This document shows, one piece after another, positions 34,957 to 43,642 of a stretch of 64,000 nucleotides of DNA. The notes beneath the pieces were generated by a model, which made no database searches, was not told the DNA's origin, and was given only the letters and a program-made list of their open reading frames with translations. A program made the translations under genes and the position numbers. The DNA is from JADFXI01 sp963784135 (lineage in GTDB: Bacteria > Nitrospirota > Thermodesulfovibrionia > Thermodesulfovibrionales > Dissulfurispiraceae), in the NCBI GenBank assembly GCA_963784135.1, contig CAWAQG010000004.1:434001-498000 (forward strand). Direction: 5' to 3'. Each line of letters begins with the position of its first letter. Position 1 is the first letter of the stretch.

Positions 34957-35448
34957 TCACCCTCTTTCATTCTTGAACGATAATTTAAAAGAAATATCGT
35001 CTGCATCATGCAGTTCGAGCCGTATCCCTCTATGGCAGGACTTCATCATGTGCAGATCAAAGCCGACAACGGTCCCTTTGACAAAGATTGTTTCTTTGCC
35101 TTGTTTTTGAGCGTCACATATTTTCTTAAAAACAGGCGCGGAATCGGACGCGGTAACGAGCACTTCAATAACTGCGCCGCTATTGTCCTGCATAAGAAAT
35201 TTTTCTTCGAGCAGGCGCGGATTCCGGCTGCGAGTGAGAATATTGTTGCGGTCAATCTTTCCGACAACTCTTGCTGTCTGTCCTTCACACTGCATTGCAC
35301 GGCCGCACTCGCCGGTCGGACAGTACTTATACAGTTCGGAAATACTGATATAAGTATCGGGCATTATTGTATGCGCATGAGCATCGAGTGTTAGGCCAAA
35401 GATAATGCCGAGAGCGAAGAAATAAATAGAGGCGTGGCGGAAATCCAC
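34957..35448 (-). CDS. Secreted OB-fold-like hypothetical protein
   Basis: 163 aa. Signal peptide (HASIYFFALGIIFGLTLDAHA), then a beta-rich domain with the pattern ARVVGKIDRNN...FLMQDNSGAVIEVLV...IFVKGTVVGFD, which resembles OB-fold/NirD-like periplasmic domains. Four cysteines follow the signal peptide (CPTGEC, MQCEG) with two more later, so disulfides or metal binding are possible. GTG 35448 has GGAGG 9 bases upstream, and that GGAGG can be hidden by pairing with 35494-35504. First gene of the riboswitch-controlled operon with the C10 peptidase. Confidence 0.75.
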   Translation of the reverse strand: MDFRHASIYFFALGIIFGLTLDAHAHTIMPDTYISISELYKYCPTGECGRAMQCEGQTARVVGKIDRNNILTRSRNPRLLEEKFLMQDNSGAVIEVLVTASDSAPVFKKICDAQKQGKETIFVKGTVVGFDLHMMKSCHRGIRLELHDADDISFKLSFKNERG

Positions 35449-35454
35449 TTATTT

Positions 35455-35504
35455 GGTCCTCCATATAGTAGTGTTTTGCCGTACGGCCTCTTCCCATATG
35501 GAGG
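35455..35504 (-). promoter_or_regulatory. Expression platform: anti-Shine-Dalgarno stem of the c-di-GMP riboswitch
   Basis: On the minus strand CCTCCATAT (within 35504-35494) is complementary to ATATGGAGG (around 35466-35458), which is the ribosome binding site of the GTG at 35448. A palindrome, GCCGTACGGC (35487-35478), lies between them. This suggests translational control. Confidence 0.6.
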
Positions 35505-35510
35505 CACGTT

Positions 35511-35587
35511 TTTCGGCAGCTCGGCTATCCTAAAAAAGGACCCGTCGCTTTGCGTCCCACGATTACTCGTGGTTTGCCTTGTCGAAA
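35511..35587 (-). ncRNA. Cyclic di-GMP-I (GEMM-I) riboswitch aptamer
   Basis: Read on the minus strand: GGCAAACC, a CACGA-GUAA-UCGUG stem capped by a GNRA tetraloop, the hallmark GGGACGCAAAGC, then GACGGGUCC...GGAUAGCCGAGCUGCCGA. Order and conserved residues match the class I c-di-GMP aptamer (Vc2 type). It lies about 60 bases upstream of the secreted-protein operon, so the second messenger probably controls production of the C10 peptidase and its partner. Confidence 0.92.
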
Positions 35588-35641
35588 CATGTACATCTTT
35601 TCTTCTCGCTTAAACTTAGCACAAGAAAAGCAGAATGTCAA

Positions 35642-35658
35642 GCAGCACAAAATTAATT
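35642..35658 (+). repeat. Target-site duplication, left of the ISNCY element
   Basis: AGCAGCACAAAATTAAT, identical to 37025-37041. Confidence 0.8.
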
Positions 35659-37024
35659 GTGGCGAGCAGATAAACTGTCCGTATCTGTAGCACATAAACT
35701 GTCCGGATAAAATATATGGATAGCAAGGGGGCTATCCATGAAACGTTCGGCAGTGTTGCAGGAGGTACGGAAGATGAGATTTGAAGAAAGCTATGAGGGT
35801 TGGATACGAGGTCGATTAACGCAGGAAGAAGCAGCAACGCTTCTGGGTGTGTGCGATAGGACATTTAGAAGATATATGTTGAGGTATGAAGATACGGGCC
35901 TGGAGGGCCTTATAGATAAGCGTTTAGGGCAAATATCTCATAAACGTGCGCCTGTTGATGAAGTAGTCGCACTATCGGATCTTTATAGCAATCGCTTTTG
36001 TGGTTTCAATGTCAAACATTTTTATAGCTGGTACCGGCGTGCTTATCAAGGGACCAGAAGCTACACATGGGTCAAGAACACCCTCCAGGAAAAGGGATTG
36101 GTACCGAAGGCAGCACAGAAAGGTACACACAGGAAAAAGCGTACAAGGGCACCTTATACCGGTATGATGCTGCACCAGGATGGTTCCAAACATCAGTGGG
36201 TTGAAGGAAAATACTGGGATCTAATCGTAACTATGGATGATGCCACGAGTGAACACTACTCGATGTTTTTTGTGCAGGAGGAAGGCACTCAAAGCAGCTT
36301 TCAAGGGGTAAAAGAAGTTATTGAGCAACACGGATTGTTTGCTTCGTTGTATACGGATCGTGGAAGTCACTACTGGCATACACCTGAGGCCGGAGGGAAA
36401 GTGGACAAATCAAATCTTACCCAGTTCGGTCGTGCAATGAGCCAACTTGGAATTAAGATGATTGCTGCGTATTCTCCTGAGGCCAGGGGTCGTTCTGAGC
36501 GAGCCTTCGAAACTCATCAAGACCGCCTCGTCAAGGAGCTTGCAATGGCGGGCATTACTGAGATGAAGCAGGCCAATGATTATCTTGCCAGTACTTATAT
36601 GCCAGCCCATAATGCCGAGTTCACTGTTGTCCCGCAGGAACCACAGAGCGTATTCGTGACTTGGGCAGGCACTGCCTTGGAAGACATCCTATGCGAACAG
36701 TATGACCGCACCGTAGGCAACGACAACTGTGTAAAGTTCGATGGGCTAAAACTTCAGATCCCGCCAAATCAATATCGCTGCCACTACGTTAAGGTCGAAG
36801 TTCGCGTCCATCGTTATCCGGATGGTGGCCTTGCTATATTCCATGGACCGAGAAAACTGGCGGTCTTTGACCCTAAAGGAAAGGAGATTGCAAAGTGCTC
36901 ACATGCAGCGGCATGAGACTCAATAAAACTGACATCGGTGGCCTGCCATGTTCCATGCGCAGCCACCCTGCAGAACCGGACAGTTTATTTGCTCTAAAAC
37001 CGGACAACTCTATTTGTTGACAAC
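35659..37024 (+). mobile_element. ISNCY-type insertion sequence with doubled ends
   Basis: A 1366-bp element inside a 17-bp direct repeat. Each end carries two copies of a motif of the form AGCANATAAACTGTCCGG: left 35663-35682 and about 35691-35709; right about 36973-36990 and, more diverged, 36999-37020. The outer motifs make the terminal inverted repeat. One transposase gene. It lies between the riboswitch and the NarX-like kinase without breaking a gene. Confidence 0.8.
35738..36916 (+). CDS. ISNCY (ISDol1-like) family DDE transposase
   Basis: 392 aa. N-terminal helix-turn-helix (RGRLTQEEAATLLGVCDRTF and a second HTH-like segment), then an RNase H-like catalytic domain with acidic residues in MLHQDGSKHQWVEG, LYTDRGSHYW and ARGRSERAFETHQ (the DDE triad). 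Intact reading frame, so the element may be active. A GCAGGAGG-like stretch precedes internal residues, but the ATG at 35738 gives the usual start. Confidence 0.88.
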   Translation: MKRSAVLQEVRKMRFEESYEGWIRGRLTQEEAATLLGVCDRTFRRYMLRYEDTGLEGLIDKRLGQISHKRAPVDEVVALSDLYSNRFCGFNVKHFYSWYRRAYQGTRSYTWVKNTLQEKGLVPKAAQKGTHRKKRTRAPYTGMMLHQDGSKHQWVEGKYWDLIVTMDDATSEHYSMFFVQEEGTQSSFQGVKEVIEQHGLFASLYTDRGSHYWHTPEAGGKVDKSNLTQFGRAMSQLGIKMIAAYSPEARGRSERAFETHQDRLVKELAMAGITEMKQANDYLASTYMPAHNAEFTVVPQEPQSVFVTWAGTALEDILCEQYDRTVGNDNCVKFDGLKLQIPPNQYRCHYVKVEVRVHRYPDGGLAIFHGPRKLAVFDPKGKEIAKCSHAAA

Positions 37025-37041
37025 AGCAGCACAAAATTAAT
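37025..37041 (+). repeat. Target-site duplication, right of the ISNCY element
   Basis: AGCAGCACAAAATTAAT, identical to 35642-35658. Confidence 0.8.
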
Positions 37042-37174
37042 AAGCACAAAAATAAGATTCCTGGTGAAAATTCTAAGAAGTTACAGAAAAGTATCGACAC
37101 TGTCAGGGATGGGAATATTATGGTTCGATACGTGTTAAAATAGAAAAAACAAAGGTATCATATATGAATACAAT

Positions 37175-38464
37175 ATGAATACAAGCACTATAAAACCATT
37201 TTACAAACAGTGTGTGGGACTGGTTATCACAATAGGCTTATCCGTTTTTTTTGCTGAAGCCGTTGCAACCGGTGTTATCTATTATCTACGACCATTTCCT
37301 TCAGGTTTGACCGGGCTCCTGATTGATTCGACGCTCCTGATTTTATTACTTAGTCCTGTATTTTATTATTTCGGGCTTCGACCACTGCTGCTGCATATAA
37401 ATATGCTCAGGAAGGCCGAGGACTCGTTACAAAAGGCCAAAGAAGCTATTCTCAGCACCACAATGGATAGTTTCCTGCTTGTGGATTCTGAAGGACACCT
37501 TATAGATGTGAATGAAGCCTTTTGCACTTTGACAGGATACGGCAGGGATGAATTGTTGACCATGAGCATACATGATATTGAGGCGATAGAAAAGCCGTTG
37601 GAAACTGACAGGCACATACGGCAAATCATGGAAATCGGTTCTGATCGTTTTGAGTCGCGTCACAATTATAAAGACGGCAAGATTATTGAGGTTGAGGTCA
37701 GCGCTACTTATAAAGAAGCCGAAAAACGGTTTTATGTATTCGTCCGTGATATTACTGAGCGTAAAAAGGCCGAGAAAGAATTGAAAAACTCCCGCGAACA
37801 AATGCGCTATCTTGCCTCGTATCTGCAAACAATGCGGGAAAAGGAGCGCACGGACATTGCACGGGAAATACATGATGAACTGGGACAATCACTGACGGCA
37901 TTGAAATTTGATTTGATGAACCTCACAAGAGATATTGACGGAATAGAAGTGCGGGAGTGTTCATCCATACTTGACAGGATGCATTTGATATCAGGTTTTA
38001 TTGACGAGCTTTCTGAGAAGGTGCATAAAATTGCCATGGAACTCAGGCCGGGAATACTTGATCATCTCGGGTTATCGTCAGCCATCGAGTGGCAGTTGCG
38101 TGATTTTCAGAAAAGGACGGGCATTTCAGGTGAATACACTTCTGCAGTCAAGACAGCCGTCAATGGCGAGATAGCAACTGCTATCTTCCGTATCTTGCAG
38201 GAGGCCTTAACAAATATAATCAGGCATGCAAATGCGACGAGGGTCGAAGTGAGGTTAAAAGAAGAAGCCGGATGCCTTATCTTAGAGATTGAGGACAATG
38301 GGGAAGGATTTTCTGAAGATAATTTACATGATGAGCATTCCCTTGGACTACTGGGAATGAAAGAACGCGCCTATTCATTCGGGGGGACTCTGGATATAAC
38401 AAGCACTAAGGGCGCCGGCACTAAAGTTGTTGTTAGTGTCTTGAATAAAGAGGCGCTGCTATGA
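37175..38464 (+). CDS. PAS-containing histidine kinase of the NarX/DegS type
   Basis: 429 aa. Two membrane segments with a very short outer loop (about residues 12-34 and 45-66), a PAS domain (about 85-190, ending YVFVRDITERKK), a HisKA_3 domain with the phospho-His in IAREIHDELGQSLTALK, and an HATPase domain (LQEALTNIIRHA, IEDNGEGFS, LGLLGMKERA). It overlaps the downstream NarL-type regulator by 4 bases, so they form a pair. With no real extracellular domain, sensing is likely through PAS or the membrane. Confidence 0.93.
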   Translation: MNTSTIKPFYKQCVGLVITIGLSVFFAEAVATGVIYYLRPFPSGLTGLLIDSTLLILLLSPVFYYFGLRPLLLHINMLRKAEDSLQKAKEAILSTTMDSFLLVDSEGHLIDVNEAFCTLTGYGRDELLTMSIHDIEAIEKPLETDRHIRQIMEIGSDRFESRHNYKDGKIIEVEVSATYKEAEKRFYVFVRDITERKKAEKELKNSREQMRYLASYLQTMREKERTDIAREIHDELGQSLTALKFDLMNLTRDIDGIEVRECSSILDRMHLISGFIDELSEKVHKIAMELRPGILDHLGLSSAIEWQLRDFQKRTGISGEYTSAVKTAVNGEIATAIFRILQEALTNIIRHANATRVEVRLKEEAGCLILEIEDNGEGFSEDNLHDEHSLGLLGMKERAYSFGGTLDITSTKGAGTKVVVSVLNKEALL

Positions 38465-39090
38465 TAAAGGTGGCAATAGTCGAGGACCATCGGATGGTCC
38501 TTGCCGGCCTGAAACAGATTCTATCGCACGAGCCCGACATCGAAGTGGCAGGAGCGGCATGCAATGCCGACGAAGGTATCAGTTGCATACTTAATCAGGA
38601 TATAGACATCGCGATCCTGGACATCTCCCTTCCCGACAAGAGTGGTCTTGATATACTGGATATAGTGAAAACCCAAAAGCCTAAACTGCGCGTGCTTATT
38701 CTGAGCGCCTTTCCGGAAGAGCAATTCGCCGTGCGGGCCTTAAGGTCGGGGGCATCCGGATATTTGACCAAGAACAGCGCTCCGCAGGAACTTGTGGACG
38801 CGATAAGAAGAATAAACAGCGGCGGAAAATATATCACCGCTTCCCTTGCCGAGAAACTTACCGACATATTGATATCCGATGACAAAATGCCGCATGAGCG
38901 GCTGTCCAACCGTGAATTCGAAATTATGCGCATGATTGCAGCCGGAAAGACAACAGGAGAAATCGCTGAAATTCTATTCATAAGCCCCAGCACAGTAGGC
39001 ACGCACAGGTCCAGGATTATGGAGAAAATGGGCATGAAGACCAATGCGGACTTGACCCGCTATGTTGTGGAAAACAGGCTTAATGGTTAG
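38461..39090 (+). CDS. NarL/FixJ-family response regulator
   Basis: 209 aa. Receiver (residues 1-120: acidic VEDHR, phospho-Asp in IDIAILDISLPDKSG, Thr/Ser in ILSAFPE, Lys in YLTKNS) and a LuxR-type helix-turn-helix (LSNREFEIMRMIAAGKTTGE, IAEILFISPSTVGTHRSRIM). Partner of the overlapping HisKA_3 kinase. Confidence 0.95.
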   Translation: MIKVAIVEDHRMVLAGLKQILSHEPDIEVAGAACNADEGISCILNQDIDIAILDISLPDKSGLDILDIVKTQKPKLRVLILSAFPEEQFAVRALRSGASGYLTKNSAPQELVDAIRRINSGGKYITASLAEKLTDILISDDKMPHERLSNREFEIMRMIAAGKTTGEIAEILFISPSTVGTHRSRIMEKMGMKTNADLTRYVVENRLNG

Positions 39091-39255
39091 ACCGGCCCGC
39101 TTTTCAATTCAATTAAATTATATCTGATACGGTATAAAAAAATCCGCCGTATCCGTTTGTAGCTGAATCCACTACAAAGAAATCGTTTATTCAAGCACAT
39201 TAAATACCCTCTTCTAATGATTCCCTTCCGGGACTGAAAACAATAAAATTAAAAC

Positions 39256-39696
39256 ATGAAGATATTAATAGTCGATGATTCTGATATCGTCAGGAAACGA
39301 TTAGTGACCATGTTCTCCAATTTTAAGGAGGCTGAAAACATAAGAGAGGCATTGAATACGGAGGAAGCTATCGAAATCTTCAACATGATGGAGCCTGATT
39401 TGGCCATAGTGGATATTCAAATGCCGGGCGGAAGCGGCATTGAGGTTTTGAGACATATCAAACATAAAAGCGATAAAACTGCCGTAATTATGTATACAAG
39501 TTACCCCTATCCACAGTATAGGGAAAGATGTATTGACGAAGGGGCCGATTACTTTTTCGATAAAACAACAGAGTCCGAAGAGCTGATTGACACGATTGTC
39601 AGGGTGATCGGTTCCGGGGACTCTAAACAGAAGGAGGGTAACATATTAAATAATATGTCTGTCACAACACCTATGTTAGTGTCAGATCACAAGTGA
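39256..39696 (+). CDS. Lone receiver (CheY-like) response regulator
   Basis: 146 aa. Receiver domain (MKILIVDDSDIVRKRL, phospho-Asp in LAIVDIQMPGGSG, Lys in YFFDKTTESEEL) with a short C-terminal tail and no output domain. It precedes a chemoreceptor gene and is near cheW, so it may act in a chemosensory pathway, or as a phosphate sink for the NarX-like kinase. Confidence 0.88.
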   Translation: MKILIVDDSDIVRKRLVTMFSNFKEAENIREALNTEEAIEIFNMMEPDLAIVDIQMPGGSGIEVLRHIKHKSDKTAVIMYTSYPYPQYRERCIDEGADYFFDKTTESEELIDTIVRVIGSGDSKQKEGNILNNMSVTTPMLVSDHK

Positions 39697-40994
39697 TTGC
39701 GTTGTTCAAACTATTTTACAGGAGGGGGTAACTATGAATTGGCTATATGATTTGAAGATTAGAAACAAATTGCTGATCAGTTTTATCTTATTGGCAATTA
39801 TTGCCGGTGTGATCGGTATTGTAAGCATGTTAAACATCGACCGTATGAGCATATTGGATAAAGACCTTTACACCTATGACACTGTTCCCATAGAGAAGCT
39901 TGCCGTGGCGGGGGTAGAATACCAGCTTATTCGTGTATCACTGCGTGATGCTCTTTTGTCACAGGGTGATGCGGTACAAAAGAATATCGCCGCGGTCCAT
40001 GAGCACCACAAGACTGTTGAGGACCGGCTGGCGGAAACAGAAAAACTGATCCGGAGCGATGACATGCGCAAGGAATTTACAACAGTAAGCAATGAACTTA
40101 AGGGCTATACTTTGTGGGAGGACAAGGTCATTAACACTGCGACCATCCACGATGATAAGGCGGGCTTTGCAATACTGACAAGCGACGCATACAGGAATTC
40201 GACAAAGATTATAGCAAGCGGCATACAAAAAATTCAGGAGATGATGGGAGACTCGAGCAAAAAGACATCCGAAGCCAACGGGGCTTCAGCAGAGTCTGTA
40301 AAACGTACTGTCATGGTACTTCTTCTATTGGGCATAGGACTGGCGATAGCTTTAGGCACTGTCATGTCCAGAATCATAGCCAGCCCATTACAGACAGCTG
40401 TTAATGTCTCCAACCAGCTGGCATCGGGGAACCTGACCGGAAGCATAGAGGTCAAGGGCAGGGACGAGACAGGGCAACTGCTGGCTGCGATGAAGAATAT
40501 GGTAGAGAAGCTTAAGAGTATCGTGAGTGATGTGAAATCAGCGGCGGACAATGTTTCATCAGGCAGCGAGGAGTTAAGTTCCGGAGCGCAGCAGATTTCA
40601 CAGGGTTCGACTGAGCAGGCGGCTTCGATAGAAGAGACCTCCTCATCCATGGAAGAGATGGCCTCCAACATAAAGCAGAACTCTGATAACGCACATCAGA
40701 CAGAGAAGATAGCGCAGAAGTCCGCTAATGACGCGATAGAAGGAGGCAAGGCTGTTATTGAGACAGTCGGCGCCATGAAAGAAATAGCGGGCAAAATAAC
40801 GATTATAGAAGAGATAGCGCGTCAAACTAATATGCTGGCATTAAACGCGGCGATAGAGGCTGCAAGGGCCGGGGAGCACGGCAAGGGGTTTGCGGTGGTT
40901 GCCGCAGAGGTAAGGAAGCTGGCGGAACGCAGCCAGACTGCGGCGGGAGAGATAAGCCATGATCTTCCCCCGGTTCAGTGGACACCGAGTTAGG

Positions 40995-41858
40995 TTAGGC
41001 TGCTACTGCATCCAGCTCAAAGGATACCGGAGAACGATAGCCCAGTGCTGAATGCTTCCTCTGACGATTATAAAACATTTCGACATATTCAAAAATACTC
41101 TGCCGTGCCTCTGCCCTTGTTGCATACCTGTGCTGATACACATGCTCCACTTTTAATGTGTGAAAGAAACTCTCTGCTACAGCATTATCATAGCAATCGC
41201 CTTTCTTGCTCATGCTCTGGCGGAACTTATAATGCTCCAGGACTTTCCGGAAATCTTTACAGGCATACTGCACTCCCCTGTCTGAATGAAAGATGCAGCC
41301 AGCAGGAGGTCTACGCCTGCCTATGGCCTGATACAGTGCCCTGATTACAAAGTCTGCTGTCAGTCGGTTGCTCATGGCCCAGCCTACTACCTTCCTTGAA
41401 TACAAATCAATAATCACCGCCAGGTACAGCCATCCCTCATTGGTTGAAACATACGTTATGTCTGACACCCATACTGCATTGGGACTCGCTGCTGTGAAGT
41501 CCTGTTTCAACAGGTTCTCCGCCACCGGCAGATTGTGTTTGGAATTCGTTGTGGCCTTGAACTTCTTCGCTGCCTTTGCCTTGATACCATTAACTTTCAT
41601 TATCCTGGCGACCCGGTTCTTGCCACAACACAATCCCTTATCACGGAGAGCATCGGCAATCCTTGGGCTTCCATAACTGCCTTTGCTCTTCCGGTATGAT
41701 TCCTTTATCTCCATAAGCAATCTTTCCTCATCCTTTCGTCTCTTTCCTTGTGGCTGCTTCTTCCACCCGTAATAGCCGCTCCGTGATACTCCCAATGCTC
41801 GGCACATCTTCATCACCCTGAATTCGGAGCGATACCGGTCCATAAAGCAATATTTCAT
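40995..41858 (-). CDS. IS3-family transposase OrfB (integrase core)
   Basis: 287 aa. HTH_21 domain (SGYYGWKKQPQGKRRKDEER, SYGSPRIADALRDKGLCCGK) and rve integrase core with the DDE residues in VWVSDITYVSTNEGWLYLAV, FHSDRGVQYACKDF and YDNAVAESFFHTLKVEHVY. Intact. The start overlaps the orfA stop as ATGA, so a coupled or frameshifted product is possible. Confidence 0.95.
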   Translation of the reverse strand: MKYCFMDRYRSEFRVMKMCRALGVSRSGYYGWKKQPQGKRRKDEERLLMEIKESYRKSKGSYGSPRIADALRDKGLCCGKNRVARIMKVNGIKAKAAKKFKATTNSKHNLPVAENLLKQDFTAASPNAVWVSDITYVSTNEGWLYLAVIIDLYSRKVVGWAMSNRLTADFVIRALYQAIGRRRPPAGCIFHSDRGVQYACKDFRKVLEHYKFRQSMSKKGDCYDNAVAESFFHTLKVEHVYQHRYATRAEARQSIFEYVEMFYNRQRKHSALGYRSPVSFELDAVAA

Positions 41859-42163
41859 TTCGGGTGTCTTGAGAAGATGGCCAACGCTTTTTTTAGTATG
41901 TCACGCTCCTCTTTAAGGTTTGCGTTTTCCTTTTGAAGCCGCCTCATCTCTTCATCCTGAGGCTTTAGGCGACCTTTTCCCGGAAAGCTGCTGCCAGGAT
42001 CGTCCTCATACTCACGTTTCCACCTGTGCAACTGATTCTCGTGAATCCCAAGGCTGCGGGCAACATCTGCTACTGTCCTGCCTCCCTCGGTTATCATTCG
42101 TACTGCCTCTGCTTTGAACTCCTTGTCATACTTCTTCCGGCCACTACCATTGCTGTCTTGCAT
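41855..42163 (-). CDS. IS3-family transposase OrfA (HTH)
   Basis: 102 aa. HTH_8 domain (KKYDKEFKAEAVRMITEGGR, VADVARSLGIHENQLHRWKR) and a C-terminal leucine-zipper-like helix (RRLQKENANLKEERDILKKA). Overlaps orfB by 4 bases. Confidence 0.95.
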   Translation of the reverse strand: MQDSNGSGRKKYDKEFKAEAVRMITEGGRTVADVARSLGIHENQLHRWKREYEDDPGSSFPGKGRLKPQDEEMRRLQKENANLKEERDILKKALAIFSRHPK

Positions 42164-42790
42164 CTCACACCTCCGTAGGTTATTTATTTTAACCTAACCT
42201 TTCGGTGTGTCCGCTATTCCGGGGGAAGTTCACCATTTATCTTCAAGCAGTGTGCAGATAGCTGAGAAGGCCGGAGATATGCTTGCCAAGCTGGTGCCGG
42301 ACATCCAAAAGACAGCGGAACTGGTGCAGGAGATAAGCGCTGCGAGCAGGGAGCAGGACGCAGGCGCGGGGCAGATAAATCAGGCCATGCAGCAATTGGA
42401 CCAGGTGATACAGCAGAATGCAGGGGCGGCGGAAGAACTGGCATCCACTTCAGAGGAATTGTCATCCCAGGCGGATTTACTGCAGACTTCCATTTCATTC
42501 TTTAAGACAGACGAATCAGCCGCTGTCAGGACAACGGCAAAGGTGCTCAGGAAGCCTGAACACAGGGTCGCAGTAGCTCATATAGGACACGAAATCAAAA
42601 AGGTCGAGGGGCCTAAAGGACCAAAGGCTATGGCAGGGAGATCAGAGGTAAAGTCCGGGATAGCGCTGGATATGGGCGGGAGCGGCAATGGCCATGGGGA
42701 TAATGGAGATAAGGAATTTGAGAAATACTAAAAAAAGATGGTAATAGGTGATGGGCAATGGGTAATGGGAAACCTATAAAAATTGTTCAA

Positions 42791-42824
42791 TGACCTATAA
42801 CCTATGACCTATGACCCATAACCT
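42791..42824 (+). repeat. Short CCTATRAC tandem repeats upstream of cheW
   Basis: About four units of (A)CCTATAAC/CCTATGAC, with a GGTAATAGG-type inverse upstream (about 42740-42770). Probably slippage-generated; the cheW ribosome binding site AAAGGAGG follows. Confidence 0.55.
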
Positions 42825-42845
42825 GATTCTTAAAGGAGGAAATTT

Positions 42846-43331
42846 ATGAGTGTTGCCGGAATTGCTGAAACTACCCAATATCTCACATTCAAGCTTGAAG
42901 ATGAGGTTTTCGCACTGGATATATCTAAGGTGCGGGAGGTGCTCGATTTTACTACAGTGACGAAGGTGCCGAGGACCCCCGAATTTATGAGGGGTGTAAT
43001 AAACCTGAGAGGCAACGTGGTGCCGGTAGTGGACATGAGGCTTAAATTCGGCATGTCTAAAACTGAAAAGACGGTGAATACATGCATAATCATTGTTGAG
43101 ATTTCGATAGAGGGCGAGACAGCCGTGCTCGGCGCGCTGGCCGATTCCGTGCAGGAGGTCGTAGACCTTGAGCCGGAGCAGATAGAGCCTGCCCCGAGGA
43201 TAGGCACGAGGTTGAGGACGGAGTTTATCAGGGGCATGGGCAAGAGGAACGACCAGTTTGTAATTTTGCTGGACATAGACAAGGTTTTCACATATGAAGA
43301 GATTTCGATGGTGCAGGATTCTGTAAATTAG
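42846..43331 (+). CDS. cheW: Chemotaxis coupling protein CheW
   Basis: 161 aa, one CheW domain: YLTFKLEDEVFALDISKVRE, VPRTPEFMRGVINLRGNVVP, VVDMRLKFG and the VILLDIDKVF strand. Links chemoreceptors to CheA. No CheA, CheR or CheB gene is visible nearby, and the adjacent receptor gene is broken, so it must work with components encoded elsewhere. Confidence 0.95.
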   Translation: MSVAGIAETTQYLTFKLEDEVFALDISKVREVLDFTTVTKVPRTPEFMRGVINLRGNVVPVVDMRLKFGMSKTEKTVNTCIIIVEISIEGETAVLGALADSVQEVVDLEPEQIEPAPRIGTRLRTEFIRGMGKRNDQFVILLDIDKVFTYEEISMVQDSVN

Positions 43332-43587
43332 AGTCTTGCTTTCAGTCCCGGGTGTCCCATTGCCGTGAGGGGTGGGGGGTATTCATGTGCCCTTAACGCA
43401 CTCGGGCTGCCAAATTTCTATAGTGCAGGTAAGCTACATTCCGCTACTTCGCTACGGAATGTAGCTTACCTGATTACGCTTTGATCTGCAACATTATCTT
43501 AGTGAATCGTTCATGTCTGTTCAAATATGAAACGGTTTAAGCAGCGGCCTGCCCAAAAAACCATCTTAAAACAGTGTGTTATCTTCT
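43332..43587. other. Non-coding stretch between cheW and the USP operon
   Basis: No gene supported. It holds a perfect 18-bp inverted repeat (43426-43472). Together with the sigma-54 promoter at 43588 and the leader it makes a 311-base gap. Confidence 0.5.
43426..43472. repeat. Perfect 18-bp inverted repeat (long hairpin)
   Basis: CAGGTAAGCTACATTCCG (43426-43443) pairs without mismatch with 43455-43472 around an 11-base loop CTACTTCGCTA. No T-run follows. Confidence 0.85.
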
Positions 43588-43603
43588 GGCATCTCTTGTG
43601 CAT
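43586..43603 (+). promoter_or_regulatory. Sigma-54 (-24/-12) promoter of the USP/TauE operon
   Basis: TGGCATCTCTTGTGCAT: GG at 43588-43589 and GC at 43600-43601 with the required 10-base spacing and near-consensus TGGCA. It lies about 40 bases before the first gene of the 43643-46473 operon. Confidence 0.75.
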
Positions 43604-43642
43604 TAATACTTGTAAATGCAGGGCAATGGCGGGAGGTAACTT

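Larger units (their letters stand above)
40960..42232 (-). mobile_element. IS3-family insertion sequence (1273 bp)
   Basis: Ends TGATCTTCCCCCGG (left) and TGAACTTCCCCCGG (right, inverted), with further matching inside up to AGGTTAGG. A 3-bp target duplication, CCA, lies at 40957-40959 and 42233-42235. Carries orfA and orfB on the minus strand. Confidence 0.93.
39734..42731 (+). pseudogene. Methyl-accepting chemotaxis protein, disrupted by an IS3-family element
   Basis: Two pieces, 39734-40959 and 42236-42731, give one receptor: membrane segment (about residues 11-30), four-helix-bundle periplasmic domain, second membrane segment, HAMP, methylation helices and signalling hairpin (IARQTNMLALNAAIEAARAG), then the second methylation region and a tail ending EFEKY, which fits an aromatic CheR-tether pattern. 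Removing the IS and one CCA copy restores AGEISHLSSSSVQIAEKAG in frame. With the IS present the protein stops just past the signalling tip (40993), so it should be non-functional. Ribosome binding site AGGAGGGGG before 39734. Confidence 0.93.

Noticed and set aside
42793..42830. Possible CRISPR-like array before cheW
   Set aside because: Units of 8-9 bases without spacers; simple tandem repeat.
43426..43472. Perfect hairpin as a terminator of cheW
   Set aside because: No T-run and nearly 100 bases past the gene; listed as a repeat instead.
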